Assembly: GCA_016802295.1 (NCBI GenBank)
Contig: JAESIW010000207.1
Span: 2,198,005-2,262,004 of the forward strand
Origin: Brachionus rotundiformis
Lineage: Eukaryota > Rotifera > Eurotatoria > Ploima > Brachionidae
DNA: 64,000 bases
Reading direction: 5' to 3'
Under the pieces are notes generated by a model. That model saw only the letters and a list, made by a program, of their open reading frames with translations, did no database searches and was not told the DNA's origin. The position numbers and the translations under genes were made by a program. Numbering within the stretch: the first letter of the stretch is position 1; the number at the start of each line of letters is the position of its first letter. Shown here one piece after another: positions 44,904 through 57,614 of this stretch.

Positions 44904-46195
44904 GATTTATCTACTTTTTTTTTTCTCTTTAAATTCAATAAATGTTTAAATGTCATTTTGTCCAATTTTTGTCCTAAATAAATTTCCATGCATATTTATA
45001 AAGTTTAAGCTTTTTTCTATATTTAAAAAGAATTAAAGATACACAATTTAAATAAAAAAATATGATTTTAAAAATTGATCACAGCTGAAAATTTAAATTT
45101 AATTTATTTATCTTTAAACTTACCATACAATAACCACTACTATCTAAATAATTAAGCTATGAACCAGAGTAACACTAATTTGTTTATTTTTTTGTTTGGT
45201 TAGCTTACAAATTAAATTTTTTTCACATTTTTCAATTTTTATAATTAGTAAATAATAATTATGTTTGTTTATTATTTATTTAGAATAAAAAATATACAAC
45301 ATTGGTCAGGTCAGTTTCCTGCGATATCTAATCTAGTCTGTCTAGCTTTGGTGGCATGCAATTTAAAGACGCTGAACTAATTTTGAGTTATAAAATTTTT
45401 AAAATTTATATACATATAACATATAATAATTATTATTTATCTATTATTTAAAATTTCAATTTAAAAAAACTCTATACAATTCACTTATATCATCTGTTTC
45501 CACGATTTTCTTGCCAAATCACCTAATCATATCTGATTTTAATGAACCAACTCATTATTTTTGTTTATTTGCTTTTAGAATAATCACTCATTAGACCAAT
45601 CTTGCTTAAACCAAAGGTTAATGTGGACACAAGTGGACAGATCTCTAATTGCTTTAAGAGCTTTCTCTTTGACAAGCAAAAATTAGACCTCTATTGGTCC
45701 GGCTTGGCATGAGTTGAGCTTTATTTTGCCCAGATAGATGGTGCACACATACAATGCATGCATGCACCCAAGTGCTTTTAAAATTTAGCATATCTAGTAC
45801 ATTCATTAGAATAAAATACTCCCGAGTGAACATTTAGCATCAAATTGTCAATAGAACCAAAGAGGGCTGTATGGTAAATGTGTGTTTGTGTGTATCTCGG
45901 TTATGTGTGACCGAGCGGATCCAAGACCCCACTTTTCAAACAAATAAATGTCAAATATTTGGATTACAAATATTCTAATTTCCTATCTCTTTTTTGTTCC
46001 TATACTTTAAGTGCCTTGCTATGGTTAATATTTGATATAATCTGTTTACTTAAGGCATTTGTTTGCTATTTAGGTAGATTTATCTTTAAAGCTAAAAACA
46101 ATGAGATAAAGATTTAGAAAATTTAGATTAGTAGAATTAAACTTTTATAGTTAGTAAATTTTTTATTAAAATAAAAACAAAAACAATCAACAAAA
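44904..46195. promoter_or_regulatory. spacer upstream of the coronin locus
   Basis: About 1.3 kb without a gene. From 45560 to 46020 the sequence is less AT-rich and contains a GT-rich patch (GTGTGTTTGTGTGTATC near 45880), which fits a promoter or 5' UTR region of the following gene; nothing more specific was seen. Confidence 0.4.
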
Positions 46196-46834
46196 ATGCC
46201 TGTTCCGTTGAATGCCGGGTTGGCAAACGCGTCCAAAAATTCCACATTGAGCAGTCACTCGACCTCGAACATGAACTATGTGCGTTCGGGAATGTCCAAC
46301 TCGAGTCTGCGCTCGCTCAGCAAGCAGCAGTCGACCAACTCGACTGCGGCTGTGGTCGCCAACAACACCGTTTCGCCAACCACTGCCACCATATCCGCCT
46401 CGAGCTTTTCCAAAATAAGGTCCAACTTCATCAAGCCTGAACAAAACGAGGCACCGAAAAAATTCGCCTTTAACTCGTTGAAAACAAGCGCGGCGAAAAA
46501 ATTTCTCACCAAGACCAATAGTGTGGCGGCATCCTGCGACACCAAGCGAGTTAAAACCATTTCAATGAACTCCGATGAGGAAATACTCAATTTAGACCAG
46601 AACAAGTACAGCTCTGGCACGTCGAGCGTTATAAGCTCGCTGTCGTCCAGTGACCAGAATGAATCGGACAGTATCGATACCGAGATGGTGTCCAATCAAA
46701 ATCGAAAGAACGATGCAGACAATTCAAAGAACAACATACAACACAAGGTCCTTGCACGTAGCGACACTGTCCCTGTTTCGTCTTCTTCGTCGCCTTCATC
46801 CCATCGCTCTTCGCCAACTAATCGTTCCACTCAG
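46196..46834 (+). CDS. Ser-rich exon, possible alternative N-terminus of coronin
   Basis: A 213-codon open frame starting at an ATG in A-rich context and ending at a consensus donor (CACTCAG/GTAAAA), phase 0. It is low-complexity, rich in Ser, Thr and Asn, with basic patches (FNSLKTSAAKKFLTK). G+C at third positions is well above the local average, as in the coronin exons downstream. The next in-frame acceptor on this strand is TACAAAG directly before the coronin ATG at 48583, also phase 0. Joining them would give coronin with a 213-residue N-terminal extension. Vertebrate CORO1C has a long isoform made this way, but a separate gene ending in an unseen exon is possible. Confidence 0.5.
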
Positions 46835-48582
46835 GTAAAATTTCCTACCTCAATTTCAAAGCTTTTTCCTATCATAATAAAATTTTTTAATATGAAACTA
46901 TGCATTTAATAACATTTAATTATTAGATTAGTTTAATAAAAGTTTTTATTTATATTAATTAAGAAGATTAAATTTTATTTCAGTTTTTTGTTTATTAATT
47001 TTGTTGAGTTTATGTGGCAAAAGGTTTTGTGTGATGCGAACATGTCCTTATATCCAAAGCCAAAAGACACCAAATATTGTATAGGAAAATAAGATAAAAT
47101 TTTCTATAAAAAATTTAAAGAATTTTTTTAACAAAAAAATATTTTCAAGTAAAATAAAAGTATAGATAGGTTTTTTGTTTTCTCATTGTGATCTAGTCTT
47201 TATTCAGCTTGCGGACAAACTAAATAATTAAATTTAATTAAATCTCGTTTTGTTTGTTCAAAAAGCTAATTTGATAAAAATATATTTTTTGGCTCTTTTG
47301 TTTTTTTTTGTAATTTATTTTAAGTACACAACTGAAAAACTAAGAAAATTATTTTTAAGTAGAATTTAAGTGACCAGTGAAGTTAAAAGTTAAAAATAAA
47401 AACCAAGTTTAGTTTTTTTGAGATAAAATTTTCCTTCCACTACAAATACCAAACGACAATTAAAGAAATATTTAAATTAACTAGGAAAAAAAATTAAATA
47501 ACAATTAATCTCCATTAATCCAAATTTGTTGCCGTCTTTGGTAATCTAAAACCAATTGTTGTTTCTAAGAGACCAAAATATTGTCTTTGAAATAAAATAA
47601 AATAAAAATCTAAATCACCAGCAAATAATTGATTTAATTAAAACTAATAAATATTAAAAAATTAGTTATAAATTTATCATAAATTACTAATGAGGCTTTA
47701 ATGCTGGCCAATTGTATCTATGGCCCATATAATTGTAAAAATTTAACAATCTGATTAAGTCCAAAGACTGGTGTCTTATGTCTGTTTTTTCAAATTACTT
47801 TGGTTAAATAAGGCCCTTAAGAGTTTTAAAAGACTCTTGAAAATGTAATTATGAATATAGCTAGCTAATTTGGGAAATTTTTATGCTAAATTAAAAAAGA
47901 GCCAAAGATTATTTCGGTTTTATTTTCATTTTTGTTGACAAAAACTCTAGGAATTTATTATTCTCATTTTTTAATATTGCATAATAGATTATTAATTAAA
48001 GAATAATATTTTTTTGAGTAAAGAAAAAAAAAATTTTTCTTTTAATAGTTTAATAAATATTCAATTGTGGTCAAGTTAAAAGCCCCAATTTTCGACTGTG
48101 CTAAAATTGGTCATCTTTTTTTTTTTCTAAAATCATTAGCCTAGTTTTTATTTTAAAATTTTTAGAGTTAATTAAATTTTAAGTGAACGGTAGCACACAT
48201 TGACAGTTAATTAAAAGTAGATAAATTTTAGCACGCAATTGTTGGCCAGCCAGCCAGACTGACCATTATCTAAGAGAGAGCTTTTTTTAAAAATTTATAA
48301 ATTTGACAAGTTTTTAAATGATTTATTAAATTTAAAGCCTAAAATAAACAGTGAACTCGGTCAAATTTAAAGAGAAAAACTATCTATTGTCTATTTTGAC
48401 TATCTATTTCTAATTTACGTTCTTTATCGATTTTTGTTCGCTCTTGCAAATATTTAAAAATTATGATTTTTTGTTATTTTTTGGTGTAGTTGTCATTTTT
48501 GCTCGCAACTAGTTTCATTTGTTGTTGCCTTCTTATTTTCTTGCTATCTAAAAATAATATTAATTTTTGATAAAATACAAAG
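46835..48582. other. intron or intergenic segment before coronin
   Basis: About 1.75 kb, AT-rich, no coding potential seen. If the upstream Ser-rich exon belongs to coronin this is its first intron and also holds the promoter of the short form. Confidence 0.4.
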
Positions 48583-51500
48583 ATGCCATTCAAAATACGA
48601 TCATCCAAGTACAGGCATGTGTACGGCAATGCGCACAAAGAGGACGTGTGCTACAAGAACATAAAGATAACGCGGAACGCGGCGCACGACTCGGCGTTTT
48701 GTGCGGTCAACCCCAAGTTCGTAGCCATAGTGACCGAGGAGTGCGGCGGAGGCGCGTTCGTGGTCATTCCGATTAGGCAAACGGGTCGCGTGGACATTAA
48801 CACGGCAAAAGTGACCGGTCATCGCGGTCCAGTGCTCGATCTCAAGTGGAACCCGTTCAATGACAACGAGATAGCGTCCTGCTCCGAGGACTCGACCATC
48901 AAAGTGTGGCGCATACCTGACGAGGGCCTGTTCGAGAATTTGAACGAATGGGTCAGCGATTTGCACGGCCATCAGCGCAAAGTGGGACAAATCGAGTGGC
49001 ACCCTACTGCCGAGAATGTCATGATCTCCTCTGGTGCCGACTATCAGGTTATTTTGTGGAATTTGGAAAAAGCCGAGCCCATACGCATCATTTCTTGCCA
49101 CAACGACACCATACAGTCCATGAATTGGAACCGCGATGGCAGTCTGTTTGCCACCACTTGTAAAGACAAAAAATTGAGGCTCATAGATCCCAGAAGTGGA
49201 AAAGTGGTCAGTCAGGGTGATGGTCATCAGGGGTCCAAAATTTCCAAAGTTATTATCCTAGGCTGTGGTACTAAGTTGTTTACCACCGGGTTTTCCAGGC
49301 TCAGTGAACGTCAAATCGCCATCTGGAACATTGTGAGTAAAAATATTATTTTTTTTTTCTCAATTAAAATATAAAAACCAATAAAGTGATATTTATTATT
49401 AAGAAACAATTTTCTTTTTGAATTAATTTATTTAATTTAGATTTAGGAAATTATGTTTTTTTTTCTTTAAATAAATGTAAATATTTGCTAGAAATATTTT
49501 AAGTTAAAATAGAAGCCAAGTGAATAAGAGACAATTTTTTCATAATTTAATTAGTATTAAGATTTAAGGGATTTTTTGAACAATTAAGAAAAAAAAATTC
49601 TAATTAGCAGACTGTATATAGTCGAGCCTTGGAAAAGCAAAAAAAAAGTATTAAAAGCTTATAAAAGTTCTATTTTCTTTCTTTGGAAAAATGATGCTGG
49701 TCTAAATCTTATTTCACATTGGTACAACTTTATTACTCAAATATACCCATCTTGCTTGTCTGTTTTTACGCCCACCATGCATAGTTTACCAAATTAGCCA
49801 GAGTTATATTTTCATAATTTCATACCATATTGAAAATTTTGACTAAATCACCTCTAATTATCTAAGATATTAAAAAGGTAATTTCTAAGCCTCTTAGATA
49901 ATCCAAACTTTCAAAATCATTCTAAATAAAGATGTCCCATTTCATAGGTGTTTAACTCTATGTTGAGAATATAAATAAATAGGTCAAATATTAATAAAAC
50001 TAAAGTTAGCTTAAAAATTGGAAATATTGGTTTTTTGAACATTGGTACAAACAGAATAGCTCAAAAAGTCTTTTAATTTTATTTCCACAAGCTGAAAATT
50101 GGGTAATTTTGAACAGATTGTACCATGTTGGATATTTCTAAAATGAATACAGAAATTTCTAAAATGTTTTGTTTTATCCCCACTTTGATATTAATTTTTA
50201 TATTAAAGACAGCTATTATCATTTTCGATTATTATCTACTTAACAAAATATGATTTTTTTAATTTTCAAACTTGTTTGAAGGATATAACAAATGTCGCTT
50301 TGGACACAATTTTGTGTGCCAAAACCCAATTGAGACAAATTATATCAAGTTAAACTACTAAGTTTATCTATATAGTTTTTAGTTGTATAAGTTTACAATT
50401 TCGGATAACAAAGACTTGTGATATAAACTTGTTTATTTAGGTTTTGTTTTAAACTTCAATAAAGAAAATAAACAATTCAAAGACATTAAAAAATTATCTA
50501 TTAAGTTATTTAAATAAGTCTTTTAATTGTTTTATTCTAGTCAATTAAAGATAAAAAAGTAATCTATAAATTAAATATTTTATTTCTTTATTTATGATAA
50601 AATAAAAAATTATTATGATATAAATTATTTAATTGACATTTTTTTAAAAAGAGATAAAAATAATTTAAAATATTTGTTAATTAAACTAAAAATATTTAAA
50701 GGATGACTTGTCAAAGCCGATTCAAATGGACGTAGTGGACTGTTCGTCAGGTGTTCTCATACCATACTATGATTACGATACAAAAATTGTATTTGTTGCT
50801 GGCAAAGGAGATGGTAACATTCGCTATTACGAAATAACAGACACAGAGCCTTATATCCACTTCTTGACCGAGTACAAGTCGTCGAGCCCGCAGCGAGGAC
50901 TAGGCTGGATGCCGAAACGAGGTCTCGATGTGACCAAAAACGAAATATTTCGTTTCTACAAGCTCCATGCCACCGGCGGAATATGCGAGCCAATTTCAAT
51001 GATTGTTCCCAGAAAATCGGAAGTATTCCAAGAGGATATCTACCCAGACACGTGCAGCGGCATTCCGTCGCTATCGTGCGACGAATGGATTGCTGGCGAA
51101 AACCGTGGTCCCATTTTAATGTCCATGAAAGACGGTGCTGTGCCGTTCATGCCCAAAATAGTCACTTACAAACAACTTGGTTTTTCCGAGCTTGGCAATT
51201 ACAGCAGATCGTTTGTCAATGGTGAGAAAAAAAACAATTCTACTGACTCTAATAAAATAGATAAAACAGTAACTAACAAACTAACCCAAAGCTCTACAAG
51301 TGCTTTCAGTAATTGTACCAAAACAAAAATTTTTTTTTTCTATCTTTTTTTATTCCTATTTAAAGATAAAATGTCATCTTCTTCGTCTTACTCTTCATCG
51401 CCACCATCGTCACCCACTCATGCCAGAAAATACTACAGAATCAACACTGAACTGATTGAAAGCCATGATACCACATCATTGGACGAGTCAAAGACTACAC

Positions 51501-52281
51501 CAACCACTACAACTGCATCGGTAACCAATCACTCTTCTAATGAGAGCGTCAATCAGGACGACTTTGTGTCAAATGACAAAAAAAATGAAGACATTGAAGC
51601 AGCCTACATTACCAATGTATCAAAGAATCCAATTACTCTGAGAAAGACCGAATCGCTTAGGATCGAAACAGTTCAGAGCATTCGCAACAGATTTGACCGA
51701 GTCAATTCGGTAAATGTTGCCCGTTCCAAAGATGGCTTCAATAACTCCATAGACGAAAACCAAGCTCCTCTCTCTCCACCAAATTTGACTGCTTCACCAA
51801 TGTCGTCATCATTCAACAACGCCAAGCAAACCACCCCTGTACCTCTGCTTCTCAACACGTCCAGCAATTCCTCATTTGGACAAACAGGAAATAATGAGTC
51901 AAATGTGTCATTAAATGGAAGTTGCATCAAAAAACGAGTCTGGACTCCTGTTCAAAGCAGCTCCAATTTGGCCAGCATCAAACTTGACTCAAGTATACCA
52001 AACAATTTTAATGATGTAAGTAAAAAAAACTAATTAATAAGCTATTAATTAATATTTAATTTAATTTAATTTGATTAAAAATTTAATTTTTTTTTGCCAT
52101 CTAGTTACAAAAGTCCTATTTTCGTTTGTTGGAAGAGCGAAATAGCTTAAGGGAACGCAACAAAAAGTTGGAAGACGAACTTGGCAACAAAGATAAGCGA
52201 ATTGGTGAACTTGAGCAGAAGTTAAAAATTTTCAAACTTAAAAATAATGAAAATGAAGAAAGTGTAGCCACTGATTGCTAA
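48583..52281 (+). CDS. coronin (type I), actin-binding WD40 protein
   Basis: Exons 48583-49332, 50702-51308, 51366-52015 and 52105-52281; about 727 residues. Coronins regulate Arp2/3 and cofilin at branched actin. The start SSKYRHVYGNAHKEDVCY is the conserved coronin signature with the F-actin-binding arginine region. WD40 blades follow (VLDLKWNPFNDNEIASCSED, IKVWRIP, GHQRKVGQIEWHP). The propeller closes with the coronin-specific FYKLHATGGICEPISMIVPR and DTCSGIPSLSCDEWIAGENR. A long Ser/Thr/Asn-rich linker of about 240 residues precedes a short C-terminal coiled coil (LQKSYFRLLEERNSLRERN), the trimerisation and Arp2/3-binding tail. The 57-nt intron 51309-51365 is a multiple of three and is easily missed. 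The long linker makes it larger than typical coronins (about 480). Confidence 0.95.
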
Positions 52282-53312
52282 AAATGTTAACAAAATTATT
52301 TTTTGCTCAGGTTTTTAAACAGAATTTTTTTTTTATTTTTGAATAGATTGTATTTTTTAATATTGTGACTAATTAAAAGAACTTAATTTGATAGTTATGT
52401 AAATATTGACAAAAAAAAGAGAATTTAGACAGTTTTGTTAGTTAGATTAGAGTTTTAATTTTAATCCGGTTTAAAAAACTTTATAAAAAAGTGTTTGACC
52501 GGCTTTGTTTCAGCAAAACGGTATCTCATTTGGTTAAAAGAAGCAAGTAGTCTCGTTTTTTTTTCTTAAAAAAAAATAAAGAAAATTTGAAATTTAGATT
52601 TATTTTCAGTTCAATTTCGATTATTTATTATTTGTATCTTTTTTTTTATCTTTTTTAAATAGAAAAATTTACACTCTTTTCTATACAGCACTATATAGAA
52701 TTTAAATTATCGATTAATCGATTAATTAAATTCAAGTAAAATTAATAATTTGAATATTTTTATTTTTATTTTTGAATAAATTATTTAAAAAAAATTTGAA
52801 TTTTTATTTTGAATTCTAAACTAGCGTGAAAAAGAGATTATTCTATTAGGACTAAATTTGTAATAATGGTGAAGATCTTGGTCAAATTGAGAAATTGACC
52901 TCTAACCAAATTTATTTTGCCAAGTCGATACTCAATAGGCTTTTTTTATACTTCTAGTCTACTTGTTTGAGAATGTTAATTTATTTAAAAAAAACTGGCA
53001 AAGTTGGCATTGATATCCATGACAGACTTATCAGTAAATGATAGATTTTTTTTCTTTGGTATAAAGCTTCCATTGTTTTAAAGTTACCAGCATTTTTTTA
53101 AAAAAGATTTGCATTTAAAAAACAAACCAGTTCTTCACAGTTCCATGAGTTAACTTTTAGATTTAATTTAAAAAAATGTCTTCATAAAACAAATTAATTT
53201 ATTTGATTTTTTATCTAGAAGAAATCGCTTACCAATCAACTAAATATAAAAAAGAATAATTGTGAAAAAAATTAAAAAAATGTTCTCTTTTTTATTAAAA
53301 ATTTAATAAAAT
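52282..53312. other. spacer between convergent coronin and AGPS genes
   Basis: About 1 kb of AT-rich 3' flanking sequence. No gene, RNA or repeat recognised. Confidence 0.5.
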
Positions 53313-55199
53313 TCATAGCTTTGCTTTAATATGTTGGGCTGGGCTTTGCTCATTTTCATCCGGGTTTTCGCTTGGTATTATGTTGCCTGATGCAAATACA
53401 TTTTTTGGATCTATGTAATCCTTTACTGCTTTTATCATTCCGATACCATGCTGGCCAACAGTCTGGTTCATCCACCTTCGTCTTATCTTACCAACACCAT
53501 GGTGATGACTCAGAGAGCCCCCACTAGCAATTATTTCATCCCTGGCGGCGGCCTCTATTTCATTGTATATCTTTACTGGGTCAGAGAGACCGTAATAATT
53601 GATAGCAAAATAGAAATAGATACATGCTCCAGCATCGTAGACTTGGGTGACTCTGGCCGATGAGTAAATTGGATATTGAACGCCGGCATTCTTGCACGAG
53701 CGCTCAAGGCATTTCTTAACATTCTTGATCAAATCAGACACTCGATCCCATGGAGCCGAAGTTTCAAATGACTCTGCTATGACATAATAGTCAAAGCCAA
53801 GGTCTCTTAAGTACGCTATGGCAAAAGTCAACATGTAGCCTTTTTCGCCATTTTCTTCGCCAGCTGGTAGACCACCAAATTGCTTGGCTATTGAGTATAT
53901 TTTATTTTCGTGCGCCAATACGTCTTCTTTATCACCTTCAAATACCAATGTTGCCGCGCATATTTGACTTGGATCAAATCCCTTTATTTTGGTAACATAG
54001 AATTTTTTCAAGCCATCCACAAAGCTTTGCAGCATCGAGCTTGTTTCTGACTTAAGTGCTTGACCAAATGAAAATTGTTCATTGTCAAGCAAACGAAGAG
54101 AGGCCGGAGCGCATTTATGGCGCGCTACTTCACGCATAAATCTTATGCCTTTTTTTTTTAATTAATTAATTTAATAAAAATTAAATAGAATATTTTTTTT
54201 AATACCATCCTCAAAGGTTGGAAAAGCAACCGATCCATATTTACGGCATTTGGGTAAGGGCCTGATCTTTAGAGTAGCATCAACAATAACTCCCAAAGTT
54301 CCCTCTGACCCGAGTACAAAATGATGAATGTCAGGTCCATTGCTGATTCGTGGTACAAGACAGTTTTTGGACAATGTTCCTTTTGGTGTCACTATGGTCA
54401 AATGAACAAGAAGATCTTCTATGTTTCCATATTGATTTTTTTTCATGCCAGAAGCTCTGGTTGCTACCCATCCTCCCAAAGTGCTAAACTCCATTGAATC
54501 AGGCTCATGGCCAGTACAGTAGCCTTTTTCAGCCAGTTGTCTTTCCAATTCTTGCCCATTTATGCCACTTTGTATTCTGGCAGTCAAATTTTTTTCATCT
54601 ATCCACAAAATTTTATTCAGCATACAAGTATCAAGACTAATAATCATGCGGTTTTCATTTTTTGGACACAACAAAGCCCATGTGACACTAGTACCACCTC
54701 CGTATGGAATAATGACACAGTCGTGCTCACCAGCCAATCTAACCACTTGTTCAACTTGTTCTTGGGTTTCTGGCCAGACAACTATGTCTGGAATGCGTTC
54801 AAATTTTCCATAGCGTAGAATGAACAGCTCGTCCATTGTGTGACCATGAGCCCTAAAGAGTCTGTCATGAGCATCCTCCGAATAGGAAATATTGGTCCTC
54901 TTTAAATTAATCAAAAATTCTTGGTTAACTATGGCTTTGGGAAGCTGGTCTGCGCTTAGCTCTAGCTGAGCGGGAGATTTTCGATCCATACTCGCGCCTA
55001 TTACACCTATAAACCAGTCTTTTAAAAGTGGCAACTTTTGACCAGATATTTTGTATCTGTCGCCTGTTACCTCGCACATACTGTGACCATCGAATTGAAA
55101 TTTTGAGTCCTTGTATCCCCAACCATTCCATTTGAGCAAGTCTTGTCTTCTCTTGGGAATAATTGTTTGTTTGGCTGCTCGTGGATCGTTCGAACTCAT
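53313..55199 (-). CDS. AGPS: alkyldihydroxyacetonephosphate synthase
   Basis: Exons 55199-54206 and 54148-53313 with a 57-nt intron; 609 residues. The peroxisomal flavoenzyme swaps the acyl chain of acyl-DHAP for a fatty alcohol, making the ether bond of plasmalogens. The FAD-binding PCMH domain shows PYGGGTSVTWALLCP and LGGWVATRASGMKKNQYGNI. The C-terminal domain has RVTQTYDAGA-like RVTQVYDAGACIYFYFA with the active-site Tyr region, and the HHHGVGKIRRRW His triplet. The N-terminus starts directly at the mature-protein region with no PTS2 nonapeptide; instead the protein ends in AKL, a good PTS1. Family length and motifs are complete. Confidence 0.96.
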
Positions 55200-55340
55200 T
55201 ATAAAAATGTGATCTATCTAAAACTACTAACACAAATTTTTTCAAAGTCTAAAAAGAATAATTATTTTTTTCCAATTCATATTTGTATAGTCTATACTAA
55301 TCTTTTATTTTTTAAAAATAATATTTTAATTTATGACTAA
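55200..55340. promoter_or_regulatory. bidirectional promoter region AGPS/CKS1
   Basis: 141 nt separate two divergent start codons. It is AT-rich with a TATTTTTTAAAAATAATATT stretch near 55303-55325. Shared promoter inferred from spacing only. Confidence 0.5.
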
Positions 55341-55698
55341 ATGCAGCAACAGGGGGTGAACCAAAGACCAAGAATTATTTATTCTGATAGATACAGTGAC
55401 GACGATTATGAGTACAGGCACGTTATTTTGCCAAATGATTTGGCTAAACTGATACCCAGGGCTCACTTATTGACCGAGACTGAGTGGAGAAATTTGGGAA
55501 TTCAGCAATCGCCAGGATGGATACATTACATGCACCATCAGCCAGGTATCCAGAAATTTTCAATCTTTTTGGTTCAAGATTATTTTTATTTTTTTTAAAG
55601 AACCTCATATATTGCTATTCAGACGAGCAAAGAATCACCCGATGCCGTCCGATTTTGGTCGACATCCTCAAAATGAAGAAGAAATGGTTCAGAATTAG
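55341..55698 (+). CDS. CKS1: cyclin-dependent kinase regulatory subunit
   Basis: Exons 55341-55545 and 55601-55698 with a 55-nt intron, 100 residues. CKS proteins bind CDK1/2 and read phosphothreonines on CDK substrates. The fold signature is complete: IIYSDRYSDDDYEYRHVILP, LTETEWRNLGIQQSPGWIHY and the strand-exchange hinge HQPEPHILLFRR. The anion-pocket residues (Arg, Ser, Trp, Arg) are kept. A C-terminal tail of about 20 residues (MPSDFGRHPQNEEEMVQN) is longer than in human CKS1B (79 residues) and recalls tails in other invertebrates and yeast. CKS1 and CKS2 cannot be told apart at this distance. Confidence 0.96.
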
Positions 55699-56315
55699 AA
55701 AATGGCAATTAAATGTGGTATTTATTACAATTGAAAGCGATAAAATGACTACCTAGTAACAACCTAATTAGCTCTTGAAATAAATTATACTAAAATTTGA
55801 TCTCATTGATTCATTATTATTTTCAAATAAATATATTTATATATAAAAATTTTTTTATTTTTTTATTTAAATTAAAAAAATATTTCAACTTTTTTGTCTT
55901 AATTTGAGTTTATTCAAAACAAAAATCTAGTCGAAAGAAAATTTTTTATAAAATTTTTTGATCATTTAATATATATTTGAAATTAGAAATTAGGAAATTT
56001 TTTTTATTTCTTAAAAAGTTAAATTTTTTATTCTATCTTTTGTAATACTATATTTTTTAATTGAATCATATTGGTAATGTGGCTTAAATGAAAAGAAAGG
56101 ACCAAAGAAGAGCTATCATTTATAAATTAGTTGAGGTTTAGTCGTTCAAGAATAAAATTTTTTTTATTAGTTTCACATTATCTTTTATTTTATAATTTTA
56201 ATAGAATACTAAAAACTAAATATGAAAAAGCAACAGTAAAATCAATATTACTAATTTTAATCATTTGTGAATTAAACAAAGCTAAAAATTTAATAAACTA
56301 AATAATTAAATAAAT
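55699..56315. other. AT-rich spacer between convergent CKS1 and AHCY
   Basis: About 620 nt of 3' flanking sequence for both genes; poly-T runs and AATAAA-type signals only. Confidence 0.5.
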
Positions 56316-57614
56316 TTAGTAACGATAATGATCTGGTTTGAATGGACCTTCGATTGGAATGCCTAAATAGTCGGCTTGAACTTTATTAAGCTTGGTCAAC
56401 TTAACATCCAAATGATCCAAGTGAGATGCGGCTACTTCTTCGTCCAATTTCTTTGGTAGAATGTGAACTCCTAGTGGAATTTGGCCAGCTTTGGTCCATA
56501 ATTCTATTTGAGCCAAAACTTGGTTGGTAAATGAGTTGCTCATTACAAAACTTGGATGACCATGAGCACATCCCAAATTGACAAGTCTACCTTCGGCCAA
56601 AACAATCAAGTGACGACCATTTTTCAATCTGTATCGGTCAACTTGTGGCTTAATGGTAACTTTTTGGGCACAGTTGGTATTCAACCATTCAACATCCAAT
56701 TCACAATCAAAGTGACCAATGTTACACAAGATGGCATTGTCGTGCATTGATTCCATATGAGCTGGAGTGATGATGTTACTGCATCCAGTTGAAGTGACAA
56801 ATATGCGTCCCTTGGGAGCAGCTTCGTCCATAGTGGTTACTTCGTAACCTTCCATTGAAGCTTGCAAAGCATTGATAGGATCAATTTCGGTAATAATTAC
56901 TCTGGCACCGAATGATTTCAAAGCATGAGCACATCCTTTGCCAACATCACCGTAGCCAGCAACAACAGCTACTTTGCCAGCCAACATAATATCAGTGGCA
57001 CGCTTAATACCATCAATCAATGATTCTCTGCAACCATACAAATTGTCAAATTTGCTTTTTGTGACTGAATCATTTACGTTGATGGCAGGAATTCTGAGCT
57101 TGTTGTCTTTCAACATTTTATACAAATTGTGTACACCAGTGGTGGTCTCTTCGGAAACTCCCTTGATGCCAGTCAAGTATTGTGGGTATTTTTCGTGAAC
57201 CAAATTGGTCAAGTCACCACCATCATCGAGGATCATGTTCAATGGTTTACCATCTGGGAAAACAAGAGTTTGCTCAATGCACCAGATGTATTCCTCTTCG
57301 GTTTCTCCTTTCCATGCGTAAACTGGGATACCAGCTTTGGCAATGGCAGCAGCGGCATGATCTTGAGTGGAGAAAATGTTGCAGCTTGACCATGTAACTT
57401 CAGCGCCCAACTCAACTAGAGTTTCGATCAAGACAGCGGTCTGGATTGTCATGTGCAAGCAACCAGCTATGCGGGCTCCCTTAAGAATCTTCATTGGACC
57501 ATATTTCTTTCTCATGGCCATCAAGCCTGGCATTTCATACTCGGATAGTTCAATTTCTCTACGGCCCCATTCGGCTAAGTTGATATCAGCTACTTTATAT
57601 GATGGTTTGCTCAT
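56316..57614 (-). CDS. AHCY: adenosylhomocysteinase
   Basis: Intronless, 432 residues, the same length as the human enzyme. It hydrolyses S-adenosylhomocysteine to adenosine and homocysteine, relieving inhibition of methyltransferases. Complete family signatures: SCNIFSTQDHAAAAIAKAGI, WKGETEEEYIWCIEQTL, NDSVTKSKFDNLYGCRESL, the NAD-binding VVAGYGDVGKGCAHALKSFG and the C-terminal GPFKPDHYRY with the Lys and Tyr that reach into the neighbouring subunit's NAD. Codon use is biased towards a subset of codons, as expected for a highly expressed gene. An adjacent upstream spacer has several poly-T stretches. Confidence 0.99.
   Translation of the reverse strand: MSKPSYKVADINLAEWGRREIELSEYEMPGLMAMRKKYGPMKILKGARIAGCLHMTIQTAVLIETLVELGAEVTWSSCNIFSTQDHAAAAIAKAGIPVYAWKGETEEEYIWCIEQTLVFPDGKPLNMILDDGGDLTNLVHEKYPQYLTGIKGVSEETTTGVHNLYKMLKDNKLRIPAINVNDSVTKSKFDNLYGCRESLIDGIKRATDIMLAGKVAVVAGYGDVGKGCAHALKSFGARVIITEIDPINALQASMEGYEVTTMDEAAPKGRIFVTSTGCSNIITPAHMESMHDNAILCNIGHFDCELDVEWLNTNCAQKVTIKPQVDRYRLKNGRHLIVLAEGRLVNLGCAHGHPSFVMSNSFTNQVLAQIELWTKAGQIPLGVHILPKKLDEEVAASHLDHLDVKLTKLNKVQADYLGIPIEGPFKPDHYRY

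Noticed and set aside
46276..46695. Minus-strand frame opposite the Ser-rich exon
   Set aside because: Shadow of the plus-strand exon; no start context or homology.
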